NCBI RefSeq assembly: GCF_007997295.1
Contig: NZ_VORY01000001.1
Coordinates: 1-64,000, forward strand
Reading direction: 5' to 3'
DNA from: Gillisia hiemivivida
GTDB lineage: Bacteria > Bacteroidota > Bacteroidia > Flavobacteriales > Flavobacteriaceae
Length of the DNA: 64,000 nt
A program made the translations under genes and the position numbers. Positions 1-9,049 of this stretch are shown one piece after another. The notes beneath the pieces were generated by a model. It was given only the letters and a program-made list of their open reading frames with translations, was not told where the DNA came from and searched no databases. Positions within the stretch are counted from its first letter, which is position 1. Every line of letters starts with the position of its first letter.

Positions 1-720
1 TATAAAAGGATAAGGTCCTATCTATCGGTCGATATATCTTATGATTATCTAGCCATCGGTTGACTCTTACCCCCTTTCACTTATATCTGTAAAACTAGAA
101 ATTTATTCCAAATGCAAACATAGGAGCCATCGGGATGCATCGAATTTTTAAAAGTATTTTCCAGTTCATACATCTTATGTTTGCCCCGAGGTTCTTGATT
201 AAGGTCGGAGATACAAAGTATTTCCGACTTTATTATTTATAAAAATCCAATAGTAAAATATGTTGAAATTAAAAACGCCTCTTTTGATAAAACTGAAAAC
301 CAGGTTTTAAAAAAATCTAAATCATAAGTACCTTTTATACTCCTTATAGAAACATAAAAAATTATCTTAAAGTTACTTGATGTATATGGCGGAGGTCCTT
401 TGAAAACAGTATCCGCCAATAATAAGCCATTTCCATTTTATGGGAAGAGGCCTTTTTTGGTTTTAGAAGCTCTTTCGGTTCCTTAAAATTTTGAGATTGC
501 CTATTTAACATGTTTTGCTGATTCCTCCTTATCGGAATAGCGTTTGTAGGAAATTTATTACGTCTATTTTCGATTAGATTTACTCATTTGCAAATAAATA
601 TGTTAAAAGTATTAGATTTTACAGTTCTGAGTTAGGCAGATTATATATTTTTTATATTTTCCCCTATGATATAATTAATTGTTATAATAATGTAATTAAT
701 TATTGAAAAAATAATTTCTA
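1..720. other. Gene-free left edge
   Basis: No convincing gene is visible in these 720 bases on either strand; the only open stretches are short and of unlikely composition. The notable content is a decayed copy of the 5' end of an ABC ATPase gene (separate entry). The short string CCCCGAGGTTCTTGATT (about 184-200) recurs near 7,717, which suggests repeat debris. The last 100 bases are very AT-rich and lead into the histidine kinase gene. Confidence 0.6.
221..318 (+). pseudogene. Decayed 5'-end copy of the ABC ATPase gene found at 16,919
   Basis: Roughly 98 bases align without large gaps to 16,880-16,978, which covers about 40 bases upstream of the start codon and the first 20 codons of the ABC ATPase gene. 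The ATG (260), the TTGAAATTA codons and the later GTTTTAAA stretch are preserved. One A is missing after codon 5, which shifts the frame and leads to an early stop. Beyond 318 similarity ends. I read this as a truncated, non-functional duplicate that carries the parent's leader region. An unmarked recombination scar is the likely origin, but that is inference. Confidence 0.6.
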
Positions 721-2991
721 ATGACCTACCATCAGAAAATTTTTAAAAACATGCCTTTTCCTTGCCTCTTATTTGAGAGAAGAGAGGGGGATTTTGTTAT
801 TAAAGAGCCGAATACTCAATTCTGTAAGATTACAAATAGTAATGAAGAAGAATTAAAAGGGAAATTAATTGAAGAAGTTTTTCCTCAAAATTCATTTTCA
901 TTAGGCTTAAATGAACTCGTCGAATCTTTTAAGATCGCATTTACAAGTCAGGAGCCCCACAAAATAGATGTTCTTAGATATGATCTCTATGATAAGCAAA
1001 ATGATAGTTACCAAGAGAAGTACTGGGAGATTGAGAATATACCTTTACTAGATGAAAACTTTGAAAGCGAATATATTTTAAATGTGGTTAAAGATATAAC
1101 ATTTGAAGTTTTAGAGAGTGAGCGGTGCGATGTTCTGCAGTATAATCTTGATACCAAAACTGAAAACCACGAAGAATTTATTGAACGAATCACTGATGGC
1201 CTTTTTTCTTTAGACCTGGAAGGGAATTTTGTGAGTCTCAATAAGGGCTTTATCGATATTGCAGAAATTCCTGAGTCCGAATTGTTGAAAATGAATTTTC
1301 TGCCATTTTGCGGTCAGGACCATCGTGAAATCATCGTTAAAAAGTTTAATGTAGCTATCGGTGGAAAAAATCAAAAATTTGAGGCAAATTTTATTTCGGG
1401 AAAGGGAAGAAATATGGTCCTTGAAATTTCACTTGTTCCCTTAAAAAATGACGGGAGAATAACTGGCTTATATGGTATTGCAAAAGATATTAGCAGGTTA
1501 AAAGAATCTGAAAATGCTTTATTACAAAGTGAAAGAAAATTTAAGGCACTGGTTCAACAAGGTTCAGATCTTATTGGAATACTTGATTTAGAGGGAAAAT
1601 ATAAATTTGTTAGCGAAACTTCATATCCTGTCCTGGGTTTTACCCAAGAGGAACTTATTGGTAAAACGGCTTTTGATTTTATTCATCCCGGGGATAAAGA
1701 AAGGGTAATCAACCAATTTTCAGAATTGGAGTTGAAAAAACAAATTGAAATCCAACCTTTTCGTTTCAAAAGTGCTAAAGGAGAGTGGAGATGGATCGAA
1801 ACAAAAGCAACCAACCTTGCAAACGATCCAAGCGTTGATGGTATTGTGACAAATTCAAGAGATGTAACAGAACATATAAATTCTCAAAAAGCAATTAAAG
1901 AAAGTGAAGAACGATATCGCTCTTTTTTTGAAAATAGTATAGATGCGGTTATGGTAACCATTCCAGATGGTAGCATATTAGCCGCTAACCCCAGTGCATG
2001 TAAAATGTTTCAAAGAACTGAAGAGGAACTTTGTTTGTTGGGGAGATCAGCAGTAACTGATCCTATGGACCCACGACTGGCAGAAGCTCTTAAATTGAGA
2101 AGAGAAACCGGCACCGCTAGTATGGAGCTTACTTTTGTTCGGAAAGATGGTTCCAAATTCCCCGGTGAAATTACTTCCTCTATTTTTAAAGATGCTAATG
2201 GCAATCCACGTAGTTCATTGATATTAAGGGATGTTACAGAAAGGAAGCTAACAGAAAATAATCTGCTGAAATTAAATAAAGAGCTTAAAAATTATACTAA
2301 AGAACTGTTTGCTGCCAATGAAGGTTTAGAGCAATTTTCCTATATAGTTTCTCATAACCTAAGGGCTCCCATTGCAAATATTATAGGTGTTGCAGATTTG
2401 TTAGAAAAAAGTAATCAGCCTGAAGAGATTCGGAAACAATTACTTAAAGAGATCTTCAATAATATTGGTCGTTTAGATAATGTAATGCAGGATTTGAATG
2501 AAACTTTAAAACTCAACGCTGAATTGTCAAAAAAGCGGGAGTCCGTAAATTTAGAAAGCTTAACACAAAACATTATAGCTTCAAATCAGAATTTAATAGA
2601 TAAAGAGAATGTTAGTATTATAACTGATTTTGGTGCAATTGATAAGGTTTACACCGTAAAAAGCTACCTCTATAATGCCTTTTTTAATCTTATTTCCAAC
2701 AGTATTAAATATCGAAAACCTGAGGTTTCTCCAGTAATCGAAATAAAAACTGAGCGTCTAGACGATCAAGTAATCATTCATTTTAAGGATAATGGTTTAG
2801 GAATAGATCTGGAGAAAAAAAGAGATCAAATTTTTGGTTTTTATAAGCGTTTTCATAACCATGTAGAGGGGAGAGGTCTGGGATTATTTATGGTTAAATC
2901 ACAGCTAGTAATGCTCGGAGGTCAAATTAAAGTAAAGAGTTCATTAGGCCATGGAACAGAATTTACAATCTACTTACAATATAATAATTAA
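721..2991 (+). CDS. Multi-PAS cytoplasmic sensor histidine kinase
   Basis: A 756-residue kinase without membrane segments. Four PAS/PAC-like sensor modules occupy roughly residues 1-135, 150-265, 270-390 and 395-520. A dimerization/phosphoacceptor segment follows with H545 in the Bacteroidota-type box SHNLRAPI. The catalytic HATPase domain shows an N box (NLISNSIKYR), a G1 box (DNGLGIDL) and a G2 box (GRGLGLFMVKSQ). It probably senses a diffusible or redox signal in the cytoplasm and autophosphorylates on His. The response regulator gene starts four bases after the stop codon, so the two form a kinase-regulator pair. The ligand is unknown. The start ATG lies in an AT-rich leader without a clear Shine-Dalgarno sequence, which is normal for this phylum. 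Confidence 0.93.
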   Translation: MTYHQKIFKNMPFPCLLFERREGDFVIKEPNTQFCKITNSNEEELKGKLIEEVFPQNSFSLGLNELVESFKIAFTSQEPHKIDVLRYDLYDKQNDSYQEKYWEIENIPLLDENFESEYILNVVKDITFEVLESERCDVLQYNLDTKTENHEEFIERITDGLFSLDLEGNFVSLNKGFIDIAEIPESELLKMNFLPFCGQDHREIIVKKFNVAIGGKNQKFEANFISGKGRNMVLEISLVPLKNDGRITGLYGIAKDISRLKESENALLQSERKFKALVQQGSDLIGILDLEGKYKFVSETSYPVLGFTQEELIGKTAFDFIHPGDKERVINQFSELELKKQIEIQPFRFKSAKGEWRWIETKATNLANDPSVDGIVTNSRDVTEHINSQKAIKESEERYRSFFENSIDAVMVTIPDGSILAANPSACKMFQRTEEELCLLGRSAVTDPMDPRLAEALKLRRETGTASMELTFVRKDGSKFPGEITSSIFKDANGNPRSSLILRDVTERKLTENNLLKLNKELKNYTKELFAANEGLEQFSYIVSHNLRAPIANIIGVADLLEKSNQPEEIRKQLLKEIFNNIGRLDNVMQDLNETLKLNAELSKKRESVNLESLTQNIIASNQNLIDKENVSIITDFGAIDKVYTVKSYLYNAFFNLISNSIKYRKPEVSPVIEIKTERLDDQVIIHFKDNGLGIDLEKKRDQIFGFYKRFHNHVEGRGLGLFMVKSQLVMLGGQIKVKSSLGHGTEFTIYLQYNN

Positions 2992-2995
2992 AGCT

Positions 2996-3397
2996 ATGGA
3001 TACTTTTAATTACATGGTAGTTGATGATGATCGCACCAATAATTTGATTTGCCAATTGATGATTCAAAAGTTTGATGCGAGTGCAGAAATTAAATTATTC
3101 TTAAAGCCGGAGGAAGGCCTAGAATATATTGAAAATTATGTGGATAAACCCACAGTGCTTTTCTTGGATGTAAATATGCCTACAATGTCAGGCTGGGAAT
3201 TTCTGGATCAATTTTTAGAATTTAAACCTGAAGTTAAAGAGAAGCTTCATATTTATATACTCACTTCGGCTATTCAGAGTTTTGAAAAAGAAAAAGAAAC
3301 ATATCCATTCGTTAAAAAAATTTTGTCAAAACCTCTTAAAAAGGAGTATTTAATAGAGATGAAAAATTCATTTGAAAACAAGTATAATCTAAGTTGA
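2996..3397 (+). CDS. Single-domain response regulator (CheY-like)
   Basis: A 133-residue stand-alone receiver domain. It shows the acidic pocket VVDDD near residue 10, the phosphoacceptor D58 in LFLDVNMP, a Thr/Ser position in LTSA and the conserved Lys in LSKPL. No output domain is present, so it probably acts through protein-protein contact or as a phosphorelay intermediate for the PAS kinase just upstream. I chose the ATG four bases past the kinase stop. An in-frame ATG further upstream (2,951) lies inside the kinase gene and would add 15 residues unlike a receiver N-terminus. Confidence 0.9.
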   Translation: MDTFNYMVVDDDRTNNLICQLMIQKFDASAEIKLFLKPEEGLEYIENYVDKPTVLFLDVNMPTMSGWEFLDQFLEFKPEVKEKLHIYILTSAIQSFEKEKETYPFVKKILSKPLKKEYLIEMKNSFENKYNLS

Positions 3398-3508
3398 ACA
3401 CTATTTAAATCATTGATGTCTAGCCCTAAATAATTGCCAGCTGATGTCTCAATTACTCAATTATCCTTTTAATTTTTACCACTGTGAAACATATAGAGCC
3501 AAAATGTT

Positions 3509-4591
3509 TTATTGATAATCCTTTACAAGATTGTTCCACTCCATAGTTTTTAAAGTGGCGATAAGTACCGGGTTGATTTTTTCCACAAGACCCGATCTTT
3601 TTGGAAAACTGTAACTGTAATAATCTCTTTTCAATGTTTTCTGAAGTACTTCAAGTTCACCATTTAAATTTCTCCTGTCGATCTCATATTTTAATATTGG
3701 CTGGTCATAAACAAATAAAGCAGATTTCTTTTCCTGAATTTTTTGAATACCCTCCCGTTCATTGACTACTTCTTCACTTCTTATGTTGTATTGATCAAGA
3801 AGCTCCTGGGCACTTGATCCGGCTACTGAAATAACTTCAAAATTATCCAAGTCATGAATGGAGTTTATCTCGTCAGATATATTTTGAACAGTAAGAGAAG
3901 ATGCAATTCCCGCAGTTAAACTGGAGATCATAATTATAGCCATAAACATCCAGATTAATCCAATGAACCGCCCTCCAAAGGTTTTAGGAGATTTATCCCC
4001 GTAACCAACGGTGGTCATAGTTACAGCACTCCACCAAAATCCTTGGAAAACTCCTTTCAATCCACTTCCAAATTCTTCTTTATTCTTTTTCCTTTCAAAA
4101 AGCCATACAAGAAAACCGAAAAGAAGGATCACACCCAACAGGATAAGGATGGCAGATATAAAGTTCCAGCTAATTATATTGGCCAGATAAGACCAGATCA
4201 TAGTTTCACTTTTTTTTGCGATGCCTGTATAGGAAATAAAATATGGCTGGGAAAAATCCAGTCGTTTCATTCTTGAATTTGTCACCGTTACCGGGTTGAT
4301 ACTTAAATCTACCTCATTATTTTCAACGGCCTCCATTAAACTTACAAGGGAAGGATACGTTTTATACTCATATTCCAACTCTAGAGATTCATTAACAAGT
4401 TCCCATGAGGAAATACTCAGTCCAGAAAATTCACCGCCCTCCTCTACTATAAAAGGAGGAGTTTCCGTAATACCTATAACAAGTTTTTTATTTGTACCCG
4501 GTGCTGTTAAAGAATCTGATGTTACCTGTGCGCTCCCTATTTCTGAAAAAAAGAAGATATTAATTAGAAATACGGCAATAATAGATTTCAT
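3509..4591 (-). CDS. Glutamate-receptor-like ligand-gated K+ channel (GluR0 type)
   Basis: About 360 residues with a signal peptide (ends near SAQ). A family-3 solute-binding domain is split into two lobes around a pore module: first lobe with VIGITETPPF, then a membrane helix, a re-entrant P-loop containing TMTTVGYGD, another helix (MAIIMISSLTAGIASSL), then the second lobe. The TVGYGD filter is the K+-channel signature. This order is that of prokaryotic ionotropic glutamate receptors such as Synechocystis GluR0. It likely opens a K+ conductance in the inner membrane on binding an amino acid in the periplasm; the ligand is not predictable here. I placed the start at the Met before the signal peptide, 33 codons inside the longest open frame, because the upstream residues are unlike an export signal. 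Confidence 0.85.
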   Translation of the reverse strand: MKSIIAVFLINIFFFSEIGSAQVTSDSLTAPGTNKKLVIGITETPPFIVEEGGEFSGLSISSWELVNESLELEYEYKTYPSLVSLMEAVENNEVDLSINPVTVTNSRMKRLDFSQPYFISYTGIAKKSETMIWSYLANIISWNFISAILILLGVILLFGFLVWLFERKKNKEEFGSGLKGVFQGFWWSAVTMTTVGYGDKSPKTFGGRFIGLIWMFMAIIMISSLTAGIASSLTVQNISDEINSIHDLDNFEVISVAGSSAQELLDQYNIRSEEVVNEREGIQKIQEKKSALFVYDQPILKYEIDRRNLNGELEVLQKTLKRDYYSYSFPKRSGLVEKINPVLIATLKTMEWNNLVKDYQ

Positions 4592-4782
4592 GTTCCTGGT
4601 TTTGGTGAACTCCCAAAATAAGAATTTTTTTTCGGCTGAAGCGAATGAAAAAAGTACTTTGCCAGATTTACCATGGCAACCACCGAGCAATGATAGATTA
4701 AAACAAAATTATGTCCTTCAGCAAATTGTGTAAATTTAATACAACTTTATATTTTTCAATTTCTACAAACAACCTAATGCAT

Positions 4783-4790
4783 TACCTTTG
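4783..4790 (+). promoter_or_regulatory. Bacteroidota-type promoter -7 box (TACCTTTG)
   Basis: TACCTTTG matches the TAnnTTTG consensus of the Bacteroidota primary sigma factor. It lies 21 bases before the ATG of the small membrane-anchored protein, giving a short leader of about 15 bases. Confidence 0.5.
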
Positions 4791-4811
4791 TTTGTAATAA
4801 TTTTTCAGAAA

Positions 4812-5156
4812 ATGGAAGAAGAAAAAAAAGATATTTATCAAACTGCCGAAGTGATCTTGATGATCATTAAATATGAAGGTGAGATTGAAGATGTTATTGA
4901 ATATCCCTTAGAATTTGAAGCCGCTTACAAGGAGTTGCTAGAATACAAGATCATAAAAAAAGGAGAGGAGAAATACCTGCCAGACCTTAATTTCAATAAA
5001 GCTCACGAACTGGGCTTCAGTAAATATGTTGAAACGATTAACAAACCATCAAAATTTAAACAATACATCACCAGCAAACCAGCCCTAGGCGTATTAGCCG
5101 GTGCTGTTTTGGTCACTGCCGGTTACCTGATGCGGACTGAAAAAAAGTATAACTGA
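4812..5156 (+). CDS. Small C-terminally anchored hypothetical protein
   Basis: A 114-residue protein. The first ~85 residues are charged and helical (start MEEEKKDIYQTAEVI). The C-terminus has one hydrophobic helix (LGVLAGAVLVTAGYLM) followed by a short basic tail, which suggests a tail-anchored or single-pass membrane protein. I recognise no domain. I chose the second Met because a TAnnTTTG promoter box ends only 21 bases upstream and would overlap any earlier start. It stands alone, divergent from the K+ channel gene and convergent with the fructokinase gene. Confidence 0.7.
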   Translation: MEEEKKDIYQTAEVILMIIKYEGEIEDVIEYPLEFEAAYKELLEYKIIKKGEEKYLPDLNFNKAHELGFSKYVETINKPSKFKQYITSKPALGVLAGAVLVTAGYLMRTEKKYN

Positions 5157-5183
5157 TCAAGAAAATCGAGTCAAGCCTAAATA

Positions 5184-6074
5184 TTACTTCGGAAACATAA
5201 AATTTTGAATCTGCCTTGTTGTGATTTCAGGATTTGCGCCATTACTTCCGGCAACAAGGGCTCCCATAGCACAAGCAAAATCCAGTGCGGTTTGAGGGTT
5301 CTCTTTTTGAAGTAATTTTGCGGTTAATGAGGCAAGGAAGGAATCTCCGGCACCAACAGTGTCTTTCACTTTAATTTTATATCCACTATTATAATACCAT
5401 TTTTCCTTATGAAAAAGTACAGCTCCGTGATTTCCTTTGGTGACACAAATTGTATTTGGCAGAAAGGTTTTGGCTATAAACTTTATATTCTGCTCCAGGG
5501 AATTGAATTTCGAACCCATCATTTCTGAAATTTCAAATAATTCATCATCATTGAATTTTACGAAATTTGAAAATCGCAGTAGATGTTCAAGCACCTCTTT
5601 TTTATAATGTGGCGGACGTAAGTTGATATCGAAGACTTTATAGGTTGCCGTCCTTAGTAACTCGAATAAGGTATTCCTGCTAATTTCATCTCTGCAAACC
5701 AGACTTCCGAAGATGAATACATCCGATTTTTTGGTGATGTCCTCTATGATATTTGAAACTTCAATTTTATCCCAGGCCGCCGGATGTTTGATCTCGTAAG
5801 ATGCAGAACGTTTCTCATTTAAAATTACCTGAACCTCCCCGGTGGGATAGTTGGAAGTACTGGAAACCGCATCTACAGATATCCCTGAATTTTTTAAATA
5901 ATCACGGATTTCTTCGCCGTTTTTATCCGCTCCAATCTGACTTATAACTGAGGTTTCAATACCCAAAGAATTCATCCTAAAGGCGACATTCAAAGGAGCA
6001 CCACCAATTTTTTTATGATTTGGAAATACATCCCATAAAACTTCCCCAAAGCAAACGGCTTTAATTTTTTCCAT
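5184..6074 (-). CDS. PfkB-family fructokinase
   Basis: A ribokinase/PfkB-fold sugar kinase of about 296 residues. Near the N-terminus it has FGEVLWDVFP and IGGAPLNVAF (substrate-binding Gly-rich segment); near the C-terminus DTVGAGDSFLASL carries the catalytic Asp and anion hole. It most likely phosphorylates fructose to fructose-6-phosphate with ATP in the cytoplasm. It follows the GH32 gene and overlaps its 3' end by about 14 bases, so it is translationally coupled to it. Together with the MFS porter the context supports fructose released from fructan or sucrose as substrate. The start is the Met of MEKIKAVCFG; two earlier Met codons lie further inside the GH32 gene. Confidence 0.9.
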   Translation of the reverse strand: MEKIKAVCFGEVLWDVFPNHKKIGGAPLNVAFRMNSLGIETSVISQIGADKNGEEIRDYLKNSGISVDAVSSTSNYPTGEVQVILNEKRSASYEIKHPAAWDKIEVSNIIEDITKKSDVFIFGSLVCRDEISRNTLFELLRTATYKVFDINLRPPHYKKEVLEHLLRFSNFVKFNDDELFEISEMMGSKFNSLEQNIKFIAKTFLPNTICVTKGNHGAVLFHKEKWYYNSGYKIKVKDTVGAGDSFLASLTAKLLQKENPQTALDFACAMGALVAGSNGANPEITTRQIQNFMFPK

Positions 6075-7680
6075 CTGCATTCTTATTTCCAAAATTAAAA
6101 TGGCTTATCTCTATATTTTTCAGTTCAAAATCCCCTTCGGCTTTTACAGAAAATGAGGTGTAGGGTTTTTTAGGAAAGAAAATCTCGGTCATTAAAGTTT
6201 CTCCTTTATCATAAAACAATTCAATGGAAGTCCTGTCCAGTATCATTAGCACAGATAAAGTATCCGATGAGGAGGTGCGGGGGCCATAGGAAATAGTTCC
6301 TGCAAATTCATCATTGAAATCTATGATTCCTGACTCTTCCCTGTTGATATAAAATTGTTTTTTAGAATGCTTATATCCAAATTTTAAATTTTCTCCTTCT
6401 GCATTACTTAAACTGAATTCATAGTTCGTTTGCTTCAGATTGGGAATTTCAAATTTTATTTCGGCCCTGGTAAGGTCTTTTTCTGCCTCAGAAGCAATTT
6501 CAGCCGAATTTTTTACCATAAGTTGATTCTTCTGAAATAGGGTTTCCTTGTAGGTATCGAGTTCTTTTACCGGCATAGAAAATATCCTGTAGGTATCACC
6601 CACTTTTTTCAGGCTGAGTTCTCTTGCAACTGTCATTGCGCTTCTCCAGGTTTCAGTAGGGACTTCTTGTGCATATAGCCAGTTGGACATCCAGCCCATA
6701 AATAAATTTCGCCCGTCACTATCGGGAATATTCGACCAGGTTACGCCGGCATAATTATCTTTTCCATAATCTATCCAGTGATCATGTTTTTCAGGAAGGT
6801 TTTCCATAGAAGGATCCACCTTAAACTCCTTTCCATTAAAATCCCCAACGAAATATTGAGTCCCGGAACCGCCATTAAATCCACCGGGATTGAGGCTTTG
6901 AATGAGCACCCATTTAATTTCTTCAGAATTCTCCACCTTCATTGGAAAAAAGTCCGGACATTCCCAAACTCCGTCGTGAGCTCCGGTTTCTTCTCCAAAA
7001 TCTGAAAGCAGTTCCCAGTCTTTTAAATTTGGTGATCCATAAAACAGGCTTCTATCTACAGTAGCCAAAGCCATAAGCCATTGTTGATTTTGTTCATCCC
7101 ATATCACCTTAGGATCGCGAAAATCTTTTATATCCGGATTGGCTATTACAGGATTAGCTTCATATTTGGTCCAGGTTTTTCCTTCGTCCAGGCTGTATGC
7201 AATTGCCTGAGACTGATAATCTATCCTACCCTCTGCTTCCCCTTTTGGGTCGTGGTAGGTGAATATTGCAACAACTGGCGGGGTAGTTCCATCTCCAAAA
7301 CCCGAGGTGTTATCAACATCTACTACAGCACTTCCGGAAAAAATATAGCCAAGTTCATCCGGTTCCAATGCGATAGGCAGTTCCTCCCAAGTCACCATAT
7401 CTTTACTCGTTGCATGTCCCCAATGCATGGGGCCCCAAACATTCCCTTCAGGATAATATTGAAAGAATAAATGATAAGTACCATTTAGGTAGAACATTCC
7501 GTTAGGATCATTCATCCAGTTTTCCTGAGGCGTAAAATGGAAATTGGGACGAAAGATCTCATCTGCGGCTACCTCAGCAACTTCCAGTTCTTCGGAATCC
7601 TGCTTTTCATTATTCTTACAAGAAGAAAGGCTCAATATGCCAAATATTGCAAGACTGAGTATTGTTTTGGTTTTTTTCAT
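6061..7680 (-). CDS. GH32 fructan/sucrose hydrolase, lipoprotein
   Basis: A 539-residue glycoside hydrolase family 32 enzyme. The lipoprotein signal ends at LSLSSC (Cys21), so it is probably tethered to the outer membrane or periplasmic face. The five-bladed propeller carries the nucleophile motif WMNDPNG (D58), the transition-state motif FRDPK and the acid/base segment VWECPDFF. A C-terminal beta-sandwich typical of GH32 follows. Length and motifs fit levanase, inulinase or exo-fructosidase. It would release fructose (or split sucrose) for uptake by the adjacent MFS porter and phosphorylation by the fructokinase. Which beta-fructan linkage it prefers cannot be read from sequence alone. Confidence 0.92.
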   Translation of the reverse strand: MKKTKTILSLAIFGILSLSSCKNNEKQDSEELEVAEVAADEIFRPNFHFTPQENWMNDPNGMFYLNGTYHLFFQYYPEGNVWGPMHWGHATSKDMVTWEELPIALEPDELGYIFSGSAVVDVDNTSGFGDGTTPPVVAIFTYHDPKGEAEGRIDYQSQAIAYSLDEGKTWTKYEANPVIANPDIKDFRDPKVIWDEQNQQWLMALATVDRSLFYGSPNLKDWELLSDFGEETGAHDGVWECPDFFPMKVENSEEIKWVLIQSLNPGGFNGGSGTQYFVGDFNGKEFKVDPSMENLPEKHDHWIDYGKDNYAGVTWSNIPDSDGRNLFMGWMSNWLYAQEVPTETWRSAMTVARELSLKKVGDTYRIFSMPVKELDTYKETLFQKNQLMVKNSAEIASEAEKDLTRAEIKFEIPNLKQTNYEFSLSNAEGENLKFGYKHSKKQFYINREESGIIDFNDEFAGTISYGPRTSSSDTLSVLMILDRTSIELFYDKGETLMTEIFFPKKPYTSFSVKAEGDFELKNIEISHFNFGNKNADGKN

Positions 7681-7690
7681 TTCTGAATTT

Positions 7691-7713
7691 TTAATCCCTC
7701 ATTGAAGGTTTAA
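7691..7713. repeat. TTAATCCCTCATTGA-type imperfect palindrome, copy 1
   Basis: An imperfect inverted repeat (TTAATCCC ... GGTTTAA) sits just upstream of the GH32 start. Related palindromes occur upstream of the MFS gene (9,070-9,091) and at the 3' end of the oxidoreductase gene (19,094-19,115). It could be an operator shared by the two sugar genes, or a dispersed palindromic repeat. Confidence 0.4.
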
Positions 7714-7732
7714 TTCCCCCGAGGTTCTTGAT

Positions 7733-9049
7733 TTATTTAAAAGATAATTCTTCGCTGAGTTGCTCCAGGGATTTCCCTTTGGTTTCTGGCATTATAAATA
7801 GGACGAACAATAACTGAAGGAACATCATAAAAGTGAAAAATGCAAATACATAACCTGCTCCTATCGTAGAAAAAAGATAGGGGATCATAGCTGGAATAAT
7901 AGCAGCCAGAACCCAATGAGTGGAAGCACCGAAAGATTGACCTGAAGCTCTTAAATGGTTTGGAAAAACTTCAGATATAAACACCCAAATTACGGCTCCC
8001 TGGCCTATGGCATGGGAAGCAATAAACAGGAATAGGAATATAGGGATCCATAATCCGCCCCAATTAAGAAAAAATGCAGCTGCTACCAGGCCTAAGGAAA
8101 TAATGTATCCAATGGAGCCAAAGAGCATCAGTTGTTTTCTACCGAGTCTGTCAATAAGAAAAACCCCCAGTAACGTGAAGAGCAAATTTACTACTCCAAT
8201 TCCAATGCTGCTTAAAAGTGCTGTACTTACTCCCAAACCTGCCTCTTCAAATATTCGGGGAGCATAATAAAGGAATGCGTTTATTCCTGATAACTGATTA
8301 AAGAATGCGATAAGGAAGGCCAGCAGAAGTGGGAACCTGTATTTTCGCATAAAGATATTTTCCCCTGATAATTCCACTTCCGATTGTGCCTTAATTTCCA
8401 CCATCTTTTGCTTCACATCATCTTCAGGATTGATGATGTGAAGCACTTTTTCGGCCTCTTCATACTTTTTCTTAGAGATTAACCAGCGGGGACTTCTGGG
8501 CACAAAAAACACAAAAATAGTATAGAAAACAGCGGGGATCGCTTCAACACCCAACATCCATCTCCAGGGTTCTGCCCCGGTATTTCTAAGAAGATAGTTC
8601 GATAAAAATGCGATCAAAATCCCTAAAACGATATTGAATTGATAAAGGGAAACCAAACGGCCCCGGTCTTTTGCAGGGGCGATCTCTGAAACATAGGTAG
8701 GTGCGGCAATTGTGGAAACTCCTACTCCTACACCACCCAAAAATCTAAAAATCGCGAAGGTTACGGGGTCATTTGCAAATGCCGATCCCACGGCAGAAAT
8801 CACATAAAAGATTCCAATCCAGATCAGGGTGGTTCTTCTACCTAAGCGGTTGGTGGGGATACCACCAAAAATTGCTCCCGCCACGGTTCCCCATAACGCC
8901 ATGGTCATAACCACGATTCCATGATAAGCATCAGAGGTTCCCCAAAGTTCCTGTAATTGCTTGTCTGCACCTGAAATTACAACGGTATCAAAACCAAATA
9001 AAAAGCCGGCCATAGCGGCGGTTATAGACCATACCAAAATCTTATTCAT
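7733..9049 (-). CDS. MFS sugar porter (sugar:H+ symporter family)
   Basis: A 438-residue membrane transporter with twelve predicted helices. Family signatures are present: NRLGRRTTL between helices 2 and 3, DRLGRKQLM between 8 and 9, PRSPRWLISKKKYEEA after helix 6 and PETKGKSLEQL at the C-terminus. Similar proteins import hexoses or xylose with protons across the inner membrane. It is first in the co-directional set porter, GH32 and fructokinase, so fructose or a short fructan-derived sugar is the expected substrate. A palindromic repeat lies 20 bases before the start. There is no SusC/SusD pair nearby, so outer-membrane passage must rely on another porin. Confidence 0.9.
   Translation of the reverse strand: MNKILVWSITAAMAGFLFGFDTVVISGADKQLQELWGTSDAYHGIVVMTMALWGTVAGAIFGGIPTNRLGRRTTLIWIGIFYVISAVGSAFANDPVTFAIFRFLGGVGVGVSTIAAPTYVSEIAPAKDRGRLVSLYQFNIVLGILIAFLSNYLLRNTGAEPWRWMLGVEAIPAVFYTIFVFFVPRSPRWLISKKKYEEAEKVLHIINPEDDVKQKMVEIKAQSEVELSGENIFMRKYRFPLLLAFLIAFFNQLSGINAFLYYAPRIFEEAGLGVSTALLSSIGIGVVNLLFTLLGVFLIDRLGRKQLMLFGSIGYIISLGLVAAAFFLNWGGLWIPIFLFLFIASHAIGQGAVIWVFISEVFPNHLRASGQSFGASTHWVLAAIIPAMIPYLFSTIGAGYVFAFFTFMMFLQLLFVLFIMPETKGKSLEQLSEELSFK

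Noticed and set aside
237-419. A 60-codon minus-strand frame near the left edge
   Set aside because: It lies on the opposite strand of the decayed ABC ATPase fragment and has no recognisable features.
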